Assembly (NCBI GenBank): GCA_031253995.1
Contig: JAIRVG010000065.1
Coordinates: forward strand, 62,001 to 126,000
Direction of reading: 5' to 3'
DNA: 64,000 bases
Source: Paucimonas sp.
Lineage (GTDB): Bacteria > Pseudomonadota > Gammaproteobacteria > Pseudomonadales > Pseudomonadaceae
Shown here: piece after piece, positions 8,900 through 18,853 of the stretch
Layout: each line of letters opens with the position of its first letter
How positions within the stretch are numbered: position 1 is the first letter of the stretch
Notes under the pieces: generated by a model
The model's input: only the letters and a program-made list of their open reading frames with translations
Database searches by the model: none
What the model was told of the DNA's origin: nothing
Program-made: the position numbers and the translations under genes

Positions 8900-9204
8900 G
8901 CGGTGTACCCCTGACAGTCGAGTGCTCTTCTGGCGTCCACGCACGGATGGCAGCGAGGGGCCGGAGCATTATTTATTGGAATGACTCGCGTCGCCGAGCA
9001 TACGCCCCATGGGGATAAGGGCGGGCGCGGGCACTGTTCGGGGTGTGAAGCAGTACCGCAGAAACGCACGATGCAGGCGTGGTGCCTGGCCGCAAGGCGC
9101 CGGATGCGGGTAGCGGGCGCGACGGCAGGGCTGGGTAAGCGTGGGCCGAGTATAGCCACATTTGATACTGGATGTGTCTATCCCGTGGCCTGGCGGGTAA
9201 CGGA
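8900..9204. other. Intergenic stretch without a supported gene
   Basis: About 305 bp between the transporter start and the 3' end of the CorC-like gene. It should hold the transporter promoter (AT-richer patch ATTATTTATTGGAATG near 8968-8983). I see no conserved small ORF, no clear terminator for either neighbour and no RNA gene. Confidence 0.5.
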
Positions 9205-10425
9205 TCAGGCGGCGGGCAGGAGCGCCACGGTCCAGACCAGGATGCGGCTGGCGCGGTTGTCCTCGGTTTCGAGGATTTCCAGGCGATAGCGGCCGATCTT
9301 CAGGCAGACCGCGCTGTCGGGGATGCTTTCCAGGGCCTCGGTGACCAGGCCGTTGAGGGTCTTGGGACCGTCGCTGGGCAGGTGCCAGCCAAGGCAGCGG
9401 TTCAGTTCACGGATGGCGATGGCGCCTTCGATCACGTAGCGCCCGTCGCCCTGCGGGTGGATGTGCGGGTTGTCCTGGCTGTCCTGTTCCTCGAACTCGC
9501 CGACGATCTCTTCGAGGATGTCTTCCAGGGTGACGATGCCCTGCACCTCGCCGTACTCGTCGACGACGATGCCCATGCGCCGCTGCTGCTTGTGGAAATT
9601 CAGCAGTTGCATCTGCAGCGGGGTGCTTTCCGGGACGAAGTAGGGCTCGTAGCAGGCGGCCAGCAGGCTTTCGTGGGTCAGTTCGGCGGTGGGCAGCAGG
9701 TGGGCGATGTGGCGCAGGTTGAGTACCGCCTGGACCTGGTTGATATCGCTGTGGAACACCGGCAGGCGGGTGTGCTTGCAGGCAACCAGTTGCTGGATGA
9801 TGGCCTCGATCGGGTCGTCCAGGTTGACGCCGTCGACCTCGCTGCGTGGTACCAGGATGTGGTTGACGGTGATCTTTTCCAGGGCCAGGAGACTGTTGGG
9901 CAGGGTGTGGGTGCCGGCGCTCTCGTGGTTTTCCTGGTCGTCACCGGTTTCCTCGGCATCGTTCTCCTGGTGATTCACCACCGCCGGCTGCACCGCGAAG
10001 GGGCGTACGATCAGGCGGGCGATGCCGTCCAGCAGGCAGGCCAGGGGCTGCAGCAGGCGCAGGGGCAGCTTGAGGATGATGCCCAGGCCGATGAAGGCCT
10101 CGGGGTTGCGCCGGGCCAGCTGCCGCGGCAGGTATTCGGCGCAGACCAGCAACAGCAGGGCGGCGCCCAGGCAGCCCAGCCAGAAGCCGCTTTCACCCTG
10201 GCAGCGCAGGCCGGTGAGGGCGGCGAGGGCGAACACCAGCAGCTTGCCCAGGCTTGCGGCCAGGACCAGGGCCTGGGCCGGGATGCCGTCGAGGGCGGGA
10301 TGATTGTCGCTGCGCCGGGCGTTGGCCAGGCGCAGGCGGGCGGCGTCGACCGCGGTGAACAGTGCCGACCACAACAGGGCCAGGGCCAGGAGCCCGAGCA
10401 GCGGAGCCAACGGCAGAGTGTTCAT
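9205..10425 (-). CDS. CNNM/CorC-type transport protein (DUF21 + two CBS + CorC_HlyC)
   Basis: A 406-residue inner-membrane protein. Residues 1-~145 hold three or four hydrophobic segments of a DUF21 (CNNM) domain; an acidic linker rich in Asp/Glu (about 155-170) leads to a CBS pair (ITVNHILVPRSEVDGV; MGIVVDEYGEVQGIVTLED) and the C-terminal CorC_HlyC domain (about 325-400). The family is linked to magnesium/cobalt efflux or homeostasis and binds ATP-Mg at the CBS pair. It ends a two-gene minus-strand unit, 10 bp after the cytochrome c assembly-like gene. Confidence 0.9.
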   Translation of the reverse strand: MNTLPLAPLLGLLALALLWSALFTAVDAARLRLANARRSDNHPALDGIPAQALVLAASLGKLLVFALAALTGLRCQGESGFWLGCLGAALLLLVCAEYLPRQLARRNPEAFIGLGIILKLPLRLLQPLACLLDGIARLIVRPFAVQPAVVNHQENDAEETGDDQENHESAGTHTLPNSLLALEKITVNHILVPRSEVDGVNLDDPIEAIIQQLVACKHTRLPVFHSDINQVQAVLNLRHIAHLLPTAELTHESLLAACYEPYFVPESTPLQMQLLNFHKQQRRMGIVVDEYGEVQGIVTLEDILEEIVGEFEEQDSQDNPHIHPQGDGRYVIEGAIAIRELNRCLGWHLPSDGPKTLNGLVTEALESIPDSAVCLKIGRYRLEILETEDNRASRILVWTVALLPAA

Positions 10426-10435
10426 CGATCGCCCG

Positions 10436-11248
10436 TCAGATATGCAGGATGAATTCGCGTACCAGCTTGCTGCCGAAGTACGCCAGCATCAGCAGGCAGA
10501 ACCCGGCCAGGGTCCAGCGGATCGCCTTGTGTCCGCGCCAGCCGAGGCGGGTACGGCCCCACAGCAGCACGCTGAAGACGATCCAGGCCACGCAGGCCAG
10601 CAGGGTCTTGTGCACCAGGTGCTGGGCGAACAGGTTGTCGAGGAACAGCCAGCCGGAAATCAGCGACAGCGTGAGCAGGCCCCAGCCGGCCCAGAGGAAG
10701 CCGAACAGCAGGCTTTCCATGGTCTGCAGCGGCGGGAAGTTGCGGATCAGGCCCGACGGGTGCTTGTGCTTGAGCTGATGGTCCTGCACCAGCAGCAACA
10801 GCGACTGGAACACCGCGATGGTGAACAGGCCGTAGGCCAGGATCGACAGCAGGATATGGGCGAGGATGCCCGGTTCCTCGTTGATCAGCGGCACCGTGCC
10901 GGACGGCGCGAACTGGGCGATCAGCGCCGTCAGCAGGCCGAGCGGGAAGAGCAGCAGGAGCAGGTTTTCCACCGGGCTGCGCAGGCAGGCGAGCAGGGTG
11001 ATGGCGATCACTGCTGTGGCGATCAGGCTGGCGGCGCTGAAGAAGTCCAGGCTCAGGCCCAGGGGCGTGAGCAACTGCCAGAACAGCGCGGTGCCCTGGG
11101 CGACGACCGCCACGGCGCCCAGCAGGCCGAGCAGGCGCTTGTCGGCCTTGACGCCGCGGGACAGCCCGGTGGCTTGGAGGGCGAACGCGGCGGCATACAG
11201 GCAGGCGGCGATCAGGTTGGGTAGCAAGCTGGGTGACAAGGGGAGCAT
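10436..11248 (-). CDS. Cytochrome c assembly (CcsA/YpjD-like) membrane protein
   Basis: A 270-residue polytopic protein with about eight membrane segments of the CcmC/CcsA superfamily (PF01578). The region EEPGILAHILLSILAYGL, followed by SGWLFLDNLFAQHLVHKTLL, places histidines as in heme-handling relatives. YpjD-type proteins lie beside ffh in many gammaproteobacteria. The gene is divergent from ffh (175 bp between) and is followed at once by the CorC-type gene. Confidence 0.82.
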   Translation of the reverse strand: MLPLSPSLLPNLIAACLYAAAFALQATGLSRGVKADKRLLGLLGAVAVVAQGTALFWQLLTPLGLSLDFFSAASLIATAVIAITLLACLRSPVENLLLLLFPLGLLTALIAQFAPSGTVPLINEEPGILAHILLSILAYGLFTIAVFQSLLLLVQDHQLKHKHPSGLIRNFPPLQTMESLLFGFLWAGWGLLTLSLISGWLFLDNLFAQHLVHKTLLACVAWIVFSVLLWGRTRLGWRGHKAIRWTLAGFCLLMLAYFGSKLVREFILHI

Positions 11249-11329
11249 AAGTCCTGTTAGGCAAGCCCGAAAGTCGTCGAGTTTGGCATAGAACGCGGGC
11301 CCCTAGGAAGACTGCGCGCCGACGGCATG

Positions 11330-11359
11330 GTGTGCGCTGGCGCCAGTCTTCGTTATAAT
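11330..11359 (+). promoter_or_regulatory. Candidate sigma-70 promoter of ffh
   Basis: A perfect TATAAT (11354-11359) lies 65 bp before the ffh start; the -35 region about 17 bp upstream (TGTGCG) is a poor match. Only the -10 is convincing. Confidence 0.5.
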
Positions 11360-11423
11360 CGCGCCCCTGCCCGCGCCCCTGGGCTGGCTAAACCCCGGTT
11401 CCACAGAGCCTGAAAGGATCCCC

Positions 11424-12800
<1,377 letters not shown>

Positions 12801-12843
12801 ACCCTATTCCGGGGTGGTGGCGCATGCGGCATCACCCTCGAAA

Positions 12844-12882
12844 CCCGCCCCGGCGGGAAAATCGCCACCTTATATAGGTGGC
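12844..12882 (+). other. Two adjacent hairpins between ffh and rpsP
   Basis: CCCGCC-CC-GGCGGG (12844-12857) and GCCACC-TTATATA-GGTGGC (12864-12882) lie 44-82 bp after the ffh stop. Neither has a T-run, so they are not classic terminators. They may slow or stop ffh transcription or protect its 3' end. Confidence 0.45.
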
Positions 12883-12931
12883 CTCATTGCAGATCTGTAT
12901 GACAGACAGGCAGTTGCCAGAAAAAAGGCAT

Positions 12932-12960
12932 TTGCAAAAGTCCGTGTATTCCCCGAGAAT
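12932..12960 (+). promoter_or_regulatory. Sigma-70-like promoter of the rpsP operon
   Basis: TTGCAA (-35) and GAGAAT (-10) are spaced by exactly 17 bp; the inferred start is near 12967, giving a leader of ~65 nt before rpsP. The leader begins GCGGCCTTTCGGGC, a GC-rich stretch that could be a discriminator for stringent control. Confidence 0.65.
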
Positions 12961-13032
12961 ATGCGGCCTTTCGGGCACCCGTGCCCGTTTGGCCTATAGA
13001 TTTGCAGCACCGACTACAGGAACGATGTTCAC

Positions 13033-13284
13033 ATGGTAACCATCCGTCTTGCCCGTGGCGGCTCCAAAAAGCGCCCATTCTACCACCTCACCGTGACCAA
13101 CAGCCGCAACGCGCGCGATGGTCGTTTCGTTGAGCGTATCGGCTTCTTCAACCCGATTGCTTCGGGCGCAGAAGTCAAACTGTCCGTAAACCAAGAGCGT
13201 GCCACCTACTGGCTGTCTCAAGGTGCACAGCCGTCTGAGCGCGTTGCTCAGCTGCTGAAGGAAGCTGCCAAGGCTGCTGCCTGA
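13033..13284 (+). CDS. rpsP: 30S ribosomal protein S16
   Basis: An 83-residue protein with the full S16 signature MVTIRLARGGSKKRPFYHL at the N terminus. First gene of the classical rpsP-rimM-trmD-rplS operon; the 5-bp gap to rimM indicates tight coupling. Confidence 0.98.
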   Translation: MVTIRLARGGSKKRPFYHLTVTNSRNARDGRFVERIGFFNPIASGAEVKLSVNQERATYWLSQGAQPSERVAQLLKEAAKAAA

Positions 13285-13289
13285 GCACT

Positions 13290-13826
13290 ATGAACGCGAC
13301 GCCAGAAAATGCGGATGACCTCATCGTCGTCGGCAAGATTTTTTCGGTACACGGCGTTCGCGGCGAGGTGAAGGTATTTTCCTTTACCGATCCGATCGAC
13401 AACCTGTTGCAGTACCGCCACTGGACGCTTCGGCGCGAAGGCGTGGTCAAGCAGGTAGAGCTGGTCAAGGGCCGATCCGGTCAAAAGGATCTGGTCGCCA
13501 AGCTCAAGGGGCTCGACGATCGCGATGAAGCTCGTCTTCTGAGCGGTTATGAGATCTGTATCTCGCGAAGCCTTTTGCCCAACCTGGCCAACGACGAGTA
13601 CTACTGGTACCAGCTCGTGGGCCTGAGTGTCATCAACCAGGACGGACATCTGTTCGGCAAGGTTGATCACCTGTTGGAGACCGGCGCGAACGATGTAATG
13701 GTGGTCAAGCCCTGTGCTGGCAGCCTCGATGATCGTGAACGACTGTTGCCGTATACCCGGCAATGCGTGTTGGCGATCGACCTGGCGGCAAGTGAGATGA
13801 GGGTCGAATGGGACGCGGATTTCTAA
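13290..13826 (+). CDS. rimM: 16S rRNA processing protein RimM
   Basis: A 178-residue protein required for 30S maturation; it binds S19 near the 16S rRNA head. The N-terminal RimM barrel opens with VVGKIFSVHGVRGEVKV, and the PRC-barrel half contains YYWYQLVGLSV. It sits 5 bp after rpsP and 3 bp before trmD. Confidence 0.97.
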   Translation: MNATPENADDLIVVGKIFSVHGVRGEVKVFSFTDPIDNLLQYRHWTLRREGVVKQVELVKGRSGQKDLVAKLKGLDDRDEARLLSGYEICISRSLLPNLANDEYYWYQLVGLSVINQDGHLFGKVDHLLETGANDVMVVKPCAGSLDDRERLLPYTRQCVLAIDLAASEMRVEWDADF

Positions 13827-13829
13827 GCA

Positions 13830-14582
13830 ATGGCGAGCCTGCGCGTAGAAGTCATCACCTTGTTCCCCGAGATGTTCTCGGCCATCAGTGAGTACGGCAT
13901 TACCAGCCGGGCGGTGAAACAGGGGTTGTTGCAACTGACCTGCTGGAACCCGCGGGACTACACCACGGATCGTCACCATACGGTGGATGATCGGCCTTTT
14001 GGCGGTGGTCCGGGCATGGTGATGAAGATCAAGCCCCTGGAAGACGCCCTGGTCCAGGCCAGGCAGGCAACCGGAGGTTCGGCGAAGGTGATCTACCTCT
14101 CGCCACAAGGCCGCAAGCTGGATCAGTCGGCGGTCAAGGACCTGGCGAAGCATGAATCGTTGATTCTGATAGCCGGTCGTTACGAAGGCATTGACGAGCG
14201 TTTCATTGATGCTCATGTCGATGAAGAGTGGTCGATTGGCGACTATGTACTGTCTGGCGGCGAGCTGCCGGCGATGGTCCTGATCGATGCGGTTACACGG
14301 CTGCTGCCCGGAGCTTTAGGGCATGTGGACTCGGCGGAGGAAGATTCTTTCACCGACGGTCTGCTGGATTGCCCGCACTACACCCGACCGGAGGTGTATG
14401 CGGATCAGCGTGTTCCCGACGTGTTGCTTAGTGGCAACCATGCACACATCCGGCGCTGGCGTTTGCAGCAGTCCCTTGGGCGGACCTGGGAACGACGCGC
14501 TGATCTTCTGGAAAGTCGCTCACTTTCTGGAGAAGAGAAGAAGCTGCTCGAGGAATACATCCGCGAGCGGGACGATAGTTAA
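13830..14582 (+). CDS. trmD: tRNA (guanine-37-N1)-methyltransferase
   Basis: A 250-residue SPOUT methyltransferase using S-adenosylmethionine to methylate G37 of tRNAs, preventing +1 frameshifting. The trefoil-knot motifs are visible as YLSPQGRKLDQ, AGRYEGIDERFI and SIGDYVLSGGELPA. Catalytic Asp and Arg residues lie in the conserved tail CPHYTRPEVY. Confidence 0.98.
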   Translation: MASLRVEVITLFPEMFSAISEYGITSRAVKQGLLQLTCWNPRDYTTDRHHTVDDRPFGGGPGMVMKIKPLEDALVQARQATGGSAKVIYLSPQGRKLDQSAVKDLAKHESLILIAGRYEGIDERFIDAHVDEEWSIGDYVLSGGELPAMVLIDAVTRLLPGALGHVDSAEEDSFTDGLLDCPHYTRPEVYADQRVPDVLLSGNHAHIRRWRLQQSLGRTWERRADLLESRSLSGEEKKLLEEYIRERDDS

Positions 14583-14625
14583 CGTATCGATGGTAAATCC
14601 GACGATTTGCCTTAGGAGCACAGAG

Positions 14626-14976
14626 ATGACCAACAAAATCATTCAGCAGATCGAAGCTGAACAGATGAGCAAAGAGATCCCTACCTTTGCCCCGGGCGAC
14701 ACCGTTGTCGTTCAGGTGAAAGTGAAGGAAGGCGATCGTTCCCGTCTGCAGGCGTTCGAAGGCGTTGTAATCGCCAAGCGTAACCGCGGCCTGAACAGCG
14801 CATTCACCGTTCGCAAGATCTCCAACGGTGTTGGCGTTGAGCGTACTTTCCAGACCTACAGCCCGCAAATCGACAGCCTGGCCGTGAAACGTCGTGGTGA
14901 CGTGCGTAAAGCCAAGCTGTACTACCTGCGTGACCTGTCCGGTAAAGCAGCTCGCATCAAGGAAAAACTGGCCTGA
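14626..14976 (+). CDS. rplS: 50S ribosomal protein L19
   Basis: A 116-residue protein at the 30S-50S interface. It contains FAPGDTVVVQVKVKEGDRSR and the family ending KLYYLRDLSGKAARIKEKL. The ATG at 14626 has a clear GGAG in TTAGGAGCACAGAG. It is the last gene of the rpsP operon and is followed by a terminator. Confidence 0.98.
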   Translation: MTNKIIQQIEAEQMSKEIPTFAPGDTVVVQVKVKEGDRSRLQAFEGVVIAKRNRGLNSAFTVRKISNGVGVERTFQTYSPQIDSLAVKRRGDVRKAKLYYLRDLSGKAARIKEKLA

Positions 14977-15002
14977 GTCCAGTCCGACCTTTGCGAAAGA
15001 AA

Positions 15003-15027
15003 GGGCAGCCTACGGGCTGCCCTTTTT
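15003..15027 (+). terminator. Rho-independent terminator of the rpsP operon
   Basis: GGGCAGCC / GGCTGCCC stem (8 bp), four-base loop TACG and five Ts, 27 bp after the rplS stop. Confidence 0.92.
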
Positions 15028-15086
15028 GCATTTTCAAGGCTCCCACAGGGTCCGCGTCGCTTCATCGTTTTTGTTGAGTGTCCCCC

Positions 15087-15494
15087 ATGACCACCCGAGA
15101 CCAGGAAATCCAGCGCCGCACCGAACTGTCGGTGACCCGCGTGACCAAGGCGGTGTTCCCGTCCACCACCAACCACCACAACACCCTGTTCGGCGGCACC
15201 GCCCTGGCCTGGATGGACGAAGTCTCGTTCATTGCCGCCACGCGTTTCTGCCGTCTGCCGCTGGTGACCGTGTCCACCGATCGCATCGACTTCAAGCACC
15301 CGATCGCCGCTGGCTCCATCGTCGAGCTGGTCGGCACGGTAGTGAAGGTCGGCAACACCAGCCTCAAGGTGGAAGTCGAAGTATTCGTCGAAAGCATGAG
15401 CTGCGACACCCGGGAGAAAGCCATCCACGGCCTGTTCAGCTTCGTCGCTATCGATGAGGACAAGCGCCCGGTGCCGGTGCTGCCGGGCTTCTGA
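15087..15494 (+). CDS. Acyl-CoA thioesterase, YciA-type hotdog fold
   Basis: A 135-residue hotdog-fold thioesterase. The HotDog_ACOT signature NHHNTLFGGTALAWMDE (about 27-43) includes the Asn and Asp/Glu residues used for hydrolysis; SCDTREKAIHGLFSFVAID closes the domain. The ATG at 15087 is preferred to a GTG three codons earlier. It hydrolyses acyl-CoA esters, probably short to medium chain; the exact range is unknown. Confidence 0.88.
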   Translation: MTTRDQEIQRRTELSVTRVTKAVFPSTTNHHNTLFGGTALAWMDEVSFIAATRFCRLPLVTVSTDRIDFKHPIAAGSIVELVGTVVKVGNTSLKVEVEVFVESMSCDTREKAIHGLFSFVAIDEDKRPVPVLPGF

Positions 15495-15597
15495 GCCTTT
15501 CACGGCCCGTGTTCGCTCATGCGGATTCCCTATCCAGGACCGGTTATGGAAGACTAGCGACATTTAGGCGTTTTCATCGCCTGTTCCCAGAGCCGTC

Positions 15598-16494
15598 ATG
15601 CCCGCAATAGACCATCCCCTGATCGACCAGTTTCTCGATGCCCTGTGGCTGGAGAAAGGCCTGTCCGACAACACCCGCGCGTCCTACCGCAGCGACCTGG
15701 CCTTGTTCAACGGCTGGTTGCAGGAAAAGGGCATCCAGTTGCCCGACGCCGGCCGCGAGCTGATCCTCGATCACCTTGGCTGGCGCCTGGACAATGCCTA
15801 CAAGCCTCGCTCCACGGCGCGTTTTCTCTCTGGCGTGCGTGGCTTCTATCGCTACCTGCTGCGGGAAAAGCTGATCGCCGTCGACCCCACCCTGCAGGTA
15901 GACATGCCGCAACTGGGTCGGCCCCTGCCCAAGTCCCTGTCCGAAGCCGACGTCGAAGCACTGCTGCGCGCGCCCGACCTGGGCGAAGCCATCGGCCAGC
16001 GCGACCGCGCCATGCTCGAAGTGCTCTATGCCTGCGGCCTGCGGGTGACCGAACTGGTCAGCCTGACCCTCGACCAGATCAACCTGCGCCAGGGGGTGCT
16101 GCGGGTGATGGGCAAGGGCAGCAAGGAACGCCTGGTGCCCATGGGCGAGGAGGCGGTGGTCTGGCTCGAACGCTACCTGCGCGACGGCCGCAACGACCTG
16201 CTCAACGGCCGCCCCAGCGACGTGCTGTTCCCCAGCCAGCGCGGCGAGCAGATGACCCGGCAGACCTTCTGGCACCGCATCAAGCACCATGCCACCGTGG
16301 CCGGCATCGGCAAGGCGCTGTCGCCCCACACCCTGCGCCACGCCTTCGCCACCCACCTGCTCAACCACGGCGCCGACCTGCGGGTGGTGCAGATGCTGCT
16401 GGGCCACAGCGACCTGTCCACCACCCAGATCTACACCCACGTGGCCAAGGCCCGGCTGCAGGAACTGCACGCTCGTCATCATCCGCGGGGTTAG
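15598..16494 (+). CDS. xerD: Site-specific tyrosine recombinase XerD
   Basis: A 298-residue recombinase that with XerC resolves chromosome dimers at dif under FtsK control. The SAM-like N-terminal domain spans ~5-90 and the catalytic domain ~110-290, with Arg149, Lys173, His244, Arg247, His270 and the nucleophile Tyr279. Length equals known XerD. Neighbours (thioesterase upstream, dsbC-hom-thrC downstream) are the usual Pseudomonas setting, supporting XerD rather than a mobile integrase. Confidence 0.96.
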   Translation: MPAIDHPLIDQFLDALWLEKGLSDNTRASYRSDLALFNGWLQEKGIQLPDAGRELILDHLGWRLDNAYKPRSTARFLSGVRGFYRYLLREKLIAVDPTLQVDMPQLGRPLPKSLSEADVEALLRAPDLGEAIGQRDRAMLEVLYACGLRVTELVSLTLDQINLRQGVLRVMGKGSKERLVPMGEEAVVWLERYLRDGRNDLLNGRPSDVLFPSQRGEQMTRQTFWHRIKHHATVAGIGKALSPHTLRHAFATHLLNHGADLRVVQMLLGHSDLSTTQIYTHVAKARLQELHARHHPRG

Positions 16495-16634
16495 CCGCTA
16501 TTTGGCTTCTAGACGGCCCGTGTACTGGGCGGTGAATGTGTTAGTCTCTCAATGTTTACGTCCTGGGCCGGCGAAATCCCCGCGTTTTCAGCACGGGCGT
16601 CCCTATTCCGGTCCTATGCAAGGAGTTTCCCCTC

Positions 16635-17366
16635 ATGCGCTTGATCCAGACCCTCGCGGCCGCCGCCCTGGCGCTGGTCACTTCGTTGGCCGTGGCTGAC
16701 GATGCCGAAAAGGCGATCCGCGAAACGCTGAAATCGCTGGATTCCGAAATCCCGGTCGAGAGTATCGCCAAGAGCCCGTTCTCCAGCCTGTACGAAGTCA
16801 AGCTGCAGGGCGGTCGCGTCCTCTATGCCAGCGCCGACGGCCAGTACGTGATGCAGGGCAACCTGTTCCAGGTGGAAAACGGCAAGCCGGTCAACCTCAC
16901 CGAGAAGGCCGAGCGTGCCGGCATCGCCAAGACCATCAACACCATCCCGACTTCGGAAATGGTGATCTACCCGGCCAAGGGCCAGGCCAAGTCCCATATC
17001 ACCGTCTTCACCGACACCACCTGCCCGTACTGCCACAAGCTGCACGAGGAAGTCGCCGAGCTGAACAAGCTCGGTGTCGAAGTGCGCTACGTCGCTTTCC
17101 CGCGCCAGGGCCTCGGCTCGCCGGGTGACGAACAGCTGCAGGCGGTCTGGTGCTCCAAGGACCGCAACGCGGCCTTGGACAACATGATCGGCGGCAAGGA
17201 AATCAAGGCGGCCAAGTGCGAGAACCCGGTGGGCAAGCAGTTCGCCATGGGCCAGTCGATCGGTGTCAACGGCACCCCGGCCATCGTCCTTGAGGACGGC
17301 CAGGTGATCCCGGGCTACCAGCCGGCAAAACAGGTGGCCAAGCTGGCCCTGGCCAGCGCCAAGTAA
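16635..17366 (+). CDS. dsbC: Thiol:disulfide interchange protein DsbC
   Basis: A 243-residue periplasmic disulfide isomerase kept reduced by DsbD. A signal peptide (1-21, ending LAVA) is followed by the dimerisation domain and a thioredoxin fold with active site C130-P-Y-C133; E. coli DsbC has CGYC. A second Cys pair (VWCSKD and AKCENP) fits the structural disulfide. The cis-proline loop is NGTPAIV. A terminator follows. Confidence 0.96.
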   Translation: MRLIQTLAAAALALVTSLAVADDAEKAIRETLKSLDSEIPVESIAKSPFSSLYEVKLQGGRVLYASADGQYVMQGNLFQVENGKPVNLTEKAERAGIAKTINTIPTSEMVIYPAKGQAKSHITVFTDTTCPYCHKLHEEVAELNKLGVEVRYVAFPRQGLGSPGDEQLQAVWCSKDRNAALDNMIGGKEIKAAKCENPVGKQFAMGQSIGVNGTPAIVLEDGQVIPGYQPAKQVAKLALASAK

Positions 17367-17377
17367 TTCAATCAGCG

Positions 17378-17406
17378 GGCCGTCTTCATGGGGAGACGGC
17401 CTTTTT
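17378..17406 (+). terminator. Rho-independent terminator after dsbC
   Basis: GGCCGTCT / AGACGGCC stem, eight-base loop, five Ts. It separates dsbC from hom, so hom needs its own promoter or readthrough. Confidence 0.85.
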
Positions 17407-17447
17407 CACGACCGGCCGCAGGTCGGTCGTTCAATGGGGAGTTCACA

Positions 17448-18752
17448 GTGAAACCGGTCAAAGTAGGCATCTGTGGGTTGGGGACCGTCGGTGGCGGAAC
17501 CTTCAATGTTCTTAAGCGAAACGCCGAGGAAATCGCCCGCCGCGCCGGGCGTGGCATCGAAGTGGCACAGGTTGCCATGCGTTCGCCCAACCCGAACTGC
17601 CAGATTACCGGTACCCCCATTACCGCTGACGTGTTCGAGGTCGCGAGCAACCCCGAGATCGATATTGTCATTGAACTGATCGGCGGCTACACCGTGGCCC
17701 GCGACCTGGTGCTCAAGGCCATCGACAACGGCAAGCACGTGGTCACCGCCAACAAGGCGCTGATCGCCGTGCACGGCAACGAGATCTTCGCCCGCGCCCG
17801 CGAGAAGGGCGTCATCGTCGCCTTCGAGGCCGCGGTGGCCGGCGGCATCCCGGTGATCAAGGCGATCCGCGAAGGCCTCTCGGCCAACCGCATCAACTGG
17901 GTCGCCGGCATCATCAACGGCACCGGCAACTTCATTCTCACCGAGATGCGCGAGAAGGGCCGCACCTTCCCTGACGTGCTGGCCGAAGCCCAGGCGCTGG
18001 GCTATGCCGAAGCCGATCCGACCTTCGACGTCGAAGGCATCGACGCCGCGCACAAGCTGACCATCCTCGCGTCCATCGCCTTCGGCATCCCGCTGCAGTT
18101 CGACAAGGCCTACACCGAGGGCATCACCCAGCTGACCACCGCCGACGTCAACTACGCCGAGGCCCTGGGCTACCGCATCAAGCACCTGGGCGTGGCCCGC
18201 AGCACTGCCGCCGGCATCGAGCTGCGCGTGCACCCGACCCTGATTCCGGCCGACCGCCTGATCGCCAACGTCAATGGCGTGATGAACGCGGTCATGGTCA
18301 ACGGCGACGCCGCCGGCTCGACCCTGTTCTACGGCGCCGGCGCCGGCATGGAGCCGACCGCGTCCTCGGTGGTCGCCGACCTGGTGGACGTGGTTCGCGC
18401 CATGACCGCCGACCCGGAAAACCGCGTACCGCACCTGGCCTTCCAGCCGGATTCGCTGTCCGCCCACCCCATTCTGCCGATCGAAGCCTGCGAAACCGCG
18501 TACTACCTGCGCATCCAGGCCAAGGACCACCCGGGCGTACTGGCCCAGGTGGCGAGCATCCTTTCCGAACGCGGGATCAACATCGAGTCGATCATGCAGA
18601 AGGAAGTCGAGGAACAGGACGGCCTGGTCCCGATGATCCTGCTGACCCACGAGGTGCAGGAGCAGCGCATGAACGACGCGATCGTCGCTCTGGAAGCGCT
18701 GCAGGATGTGATCGGCAAGGTCGTGCGGATCCGCGTCGAACAACTCAATTAA
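17448..18752 (+). CDS. hom: Homoserine dehydrogenase
   Basis: A 434-residue enzyme reducing aspartate semialdehyde to homoserine, the branch point to threonine and methionine. The nucleotide-binding motif GICGLGTVGGGTFN lies at residues ~7-20, the catalytic domain holds EADPTFDVEGIDAAHKL, and the C-terminal ACT domain (about 350-430, RIQAKDHPGVLAQVASILSE) is the likely site of threonine feedback. The start is a GTG at 17448 with GGGGAG upstream; the frame extends further but the sequence before it belongs to the dsbC terminator. thrC follows. Confidence 0.96.
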   Translation: MKPVKVGICGLGTVGGGTFNVLKRNAEEIARRAGRGIEVAQVAMRSPNPNCQITGTPITADVFEVASNPEIDIVIELIGGYTVARDLVLKAIDNGKHVVTANKALIAVHGNEIFARAREKGVIVAFEAAVAGGIPVIKAIREGLSANRINWVAGIINGTGNFILTEMREKGRTFPDVLAEAQALGYAEADPTFDVEGIDAAHKLTILASIAFGIPLQFDKAYTEGITQLTTADVNYAEALGYRIKHLGVARSTAAGIELRVHPTLIPADRLIANVNGVMNAVMVNGDAAGSTLFYGAGAGMEPTASSVVADLVDVVRAMTADPENRVPHLAFQPDSLSAHPILPIEACETAYYLRIQAKDHPGVLAQVASILSERGINIESIMQKEVEEQDGLVPMILLTHEVQEQRMNDAIVALEALQDVIGKVVRIRVEQLN

Positions 18753-18754
18753 GT

Positions 18755-18842
18755 CCAGCGGCAAGCTGCAAGCCACAAGCCTCAAGAACGAGCGCAACTG
18801 CTTTTTCTTGCCACTTGAAACTTGCAGCCTGAAGCTCAAAGA
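18755..18842. repeat. Imperfect inverted repeat between hom and thrC
   Basis: CAAGCTGCAAGCCACAAGCC on one side and CTTGAAACTTGCAGCCTGAAG on the other form an imperfect palindrome of the 'caagctgcaag' type common between Pseudomonas genes. It fills almost the whole 100-bp hom-thrC gap and may form a large hairpin in the mRNA. Confidence 0.65.
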
Positions 18843-18853
18843 AGGTTTGTCCC

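Noticed and set aside
15598..16494. Tyrosine recombinase considered as a mobile-element integrase
   Set aside because: Length, sequence and synteny with dsbC-hom-thrC are those of chromosomal XerD; no att-like repeats or tRNA adjacent.
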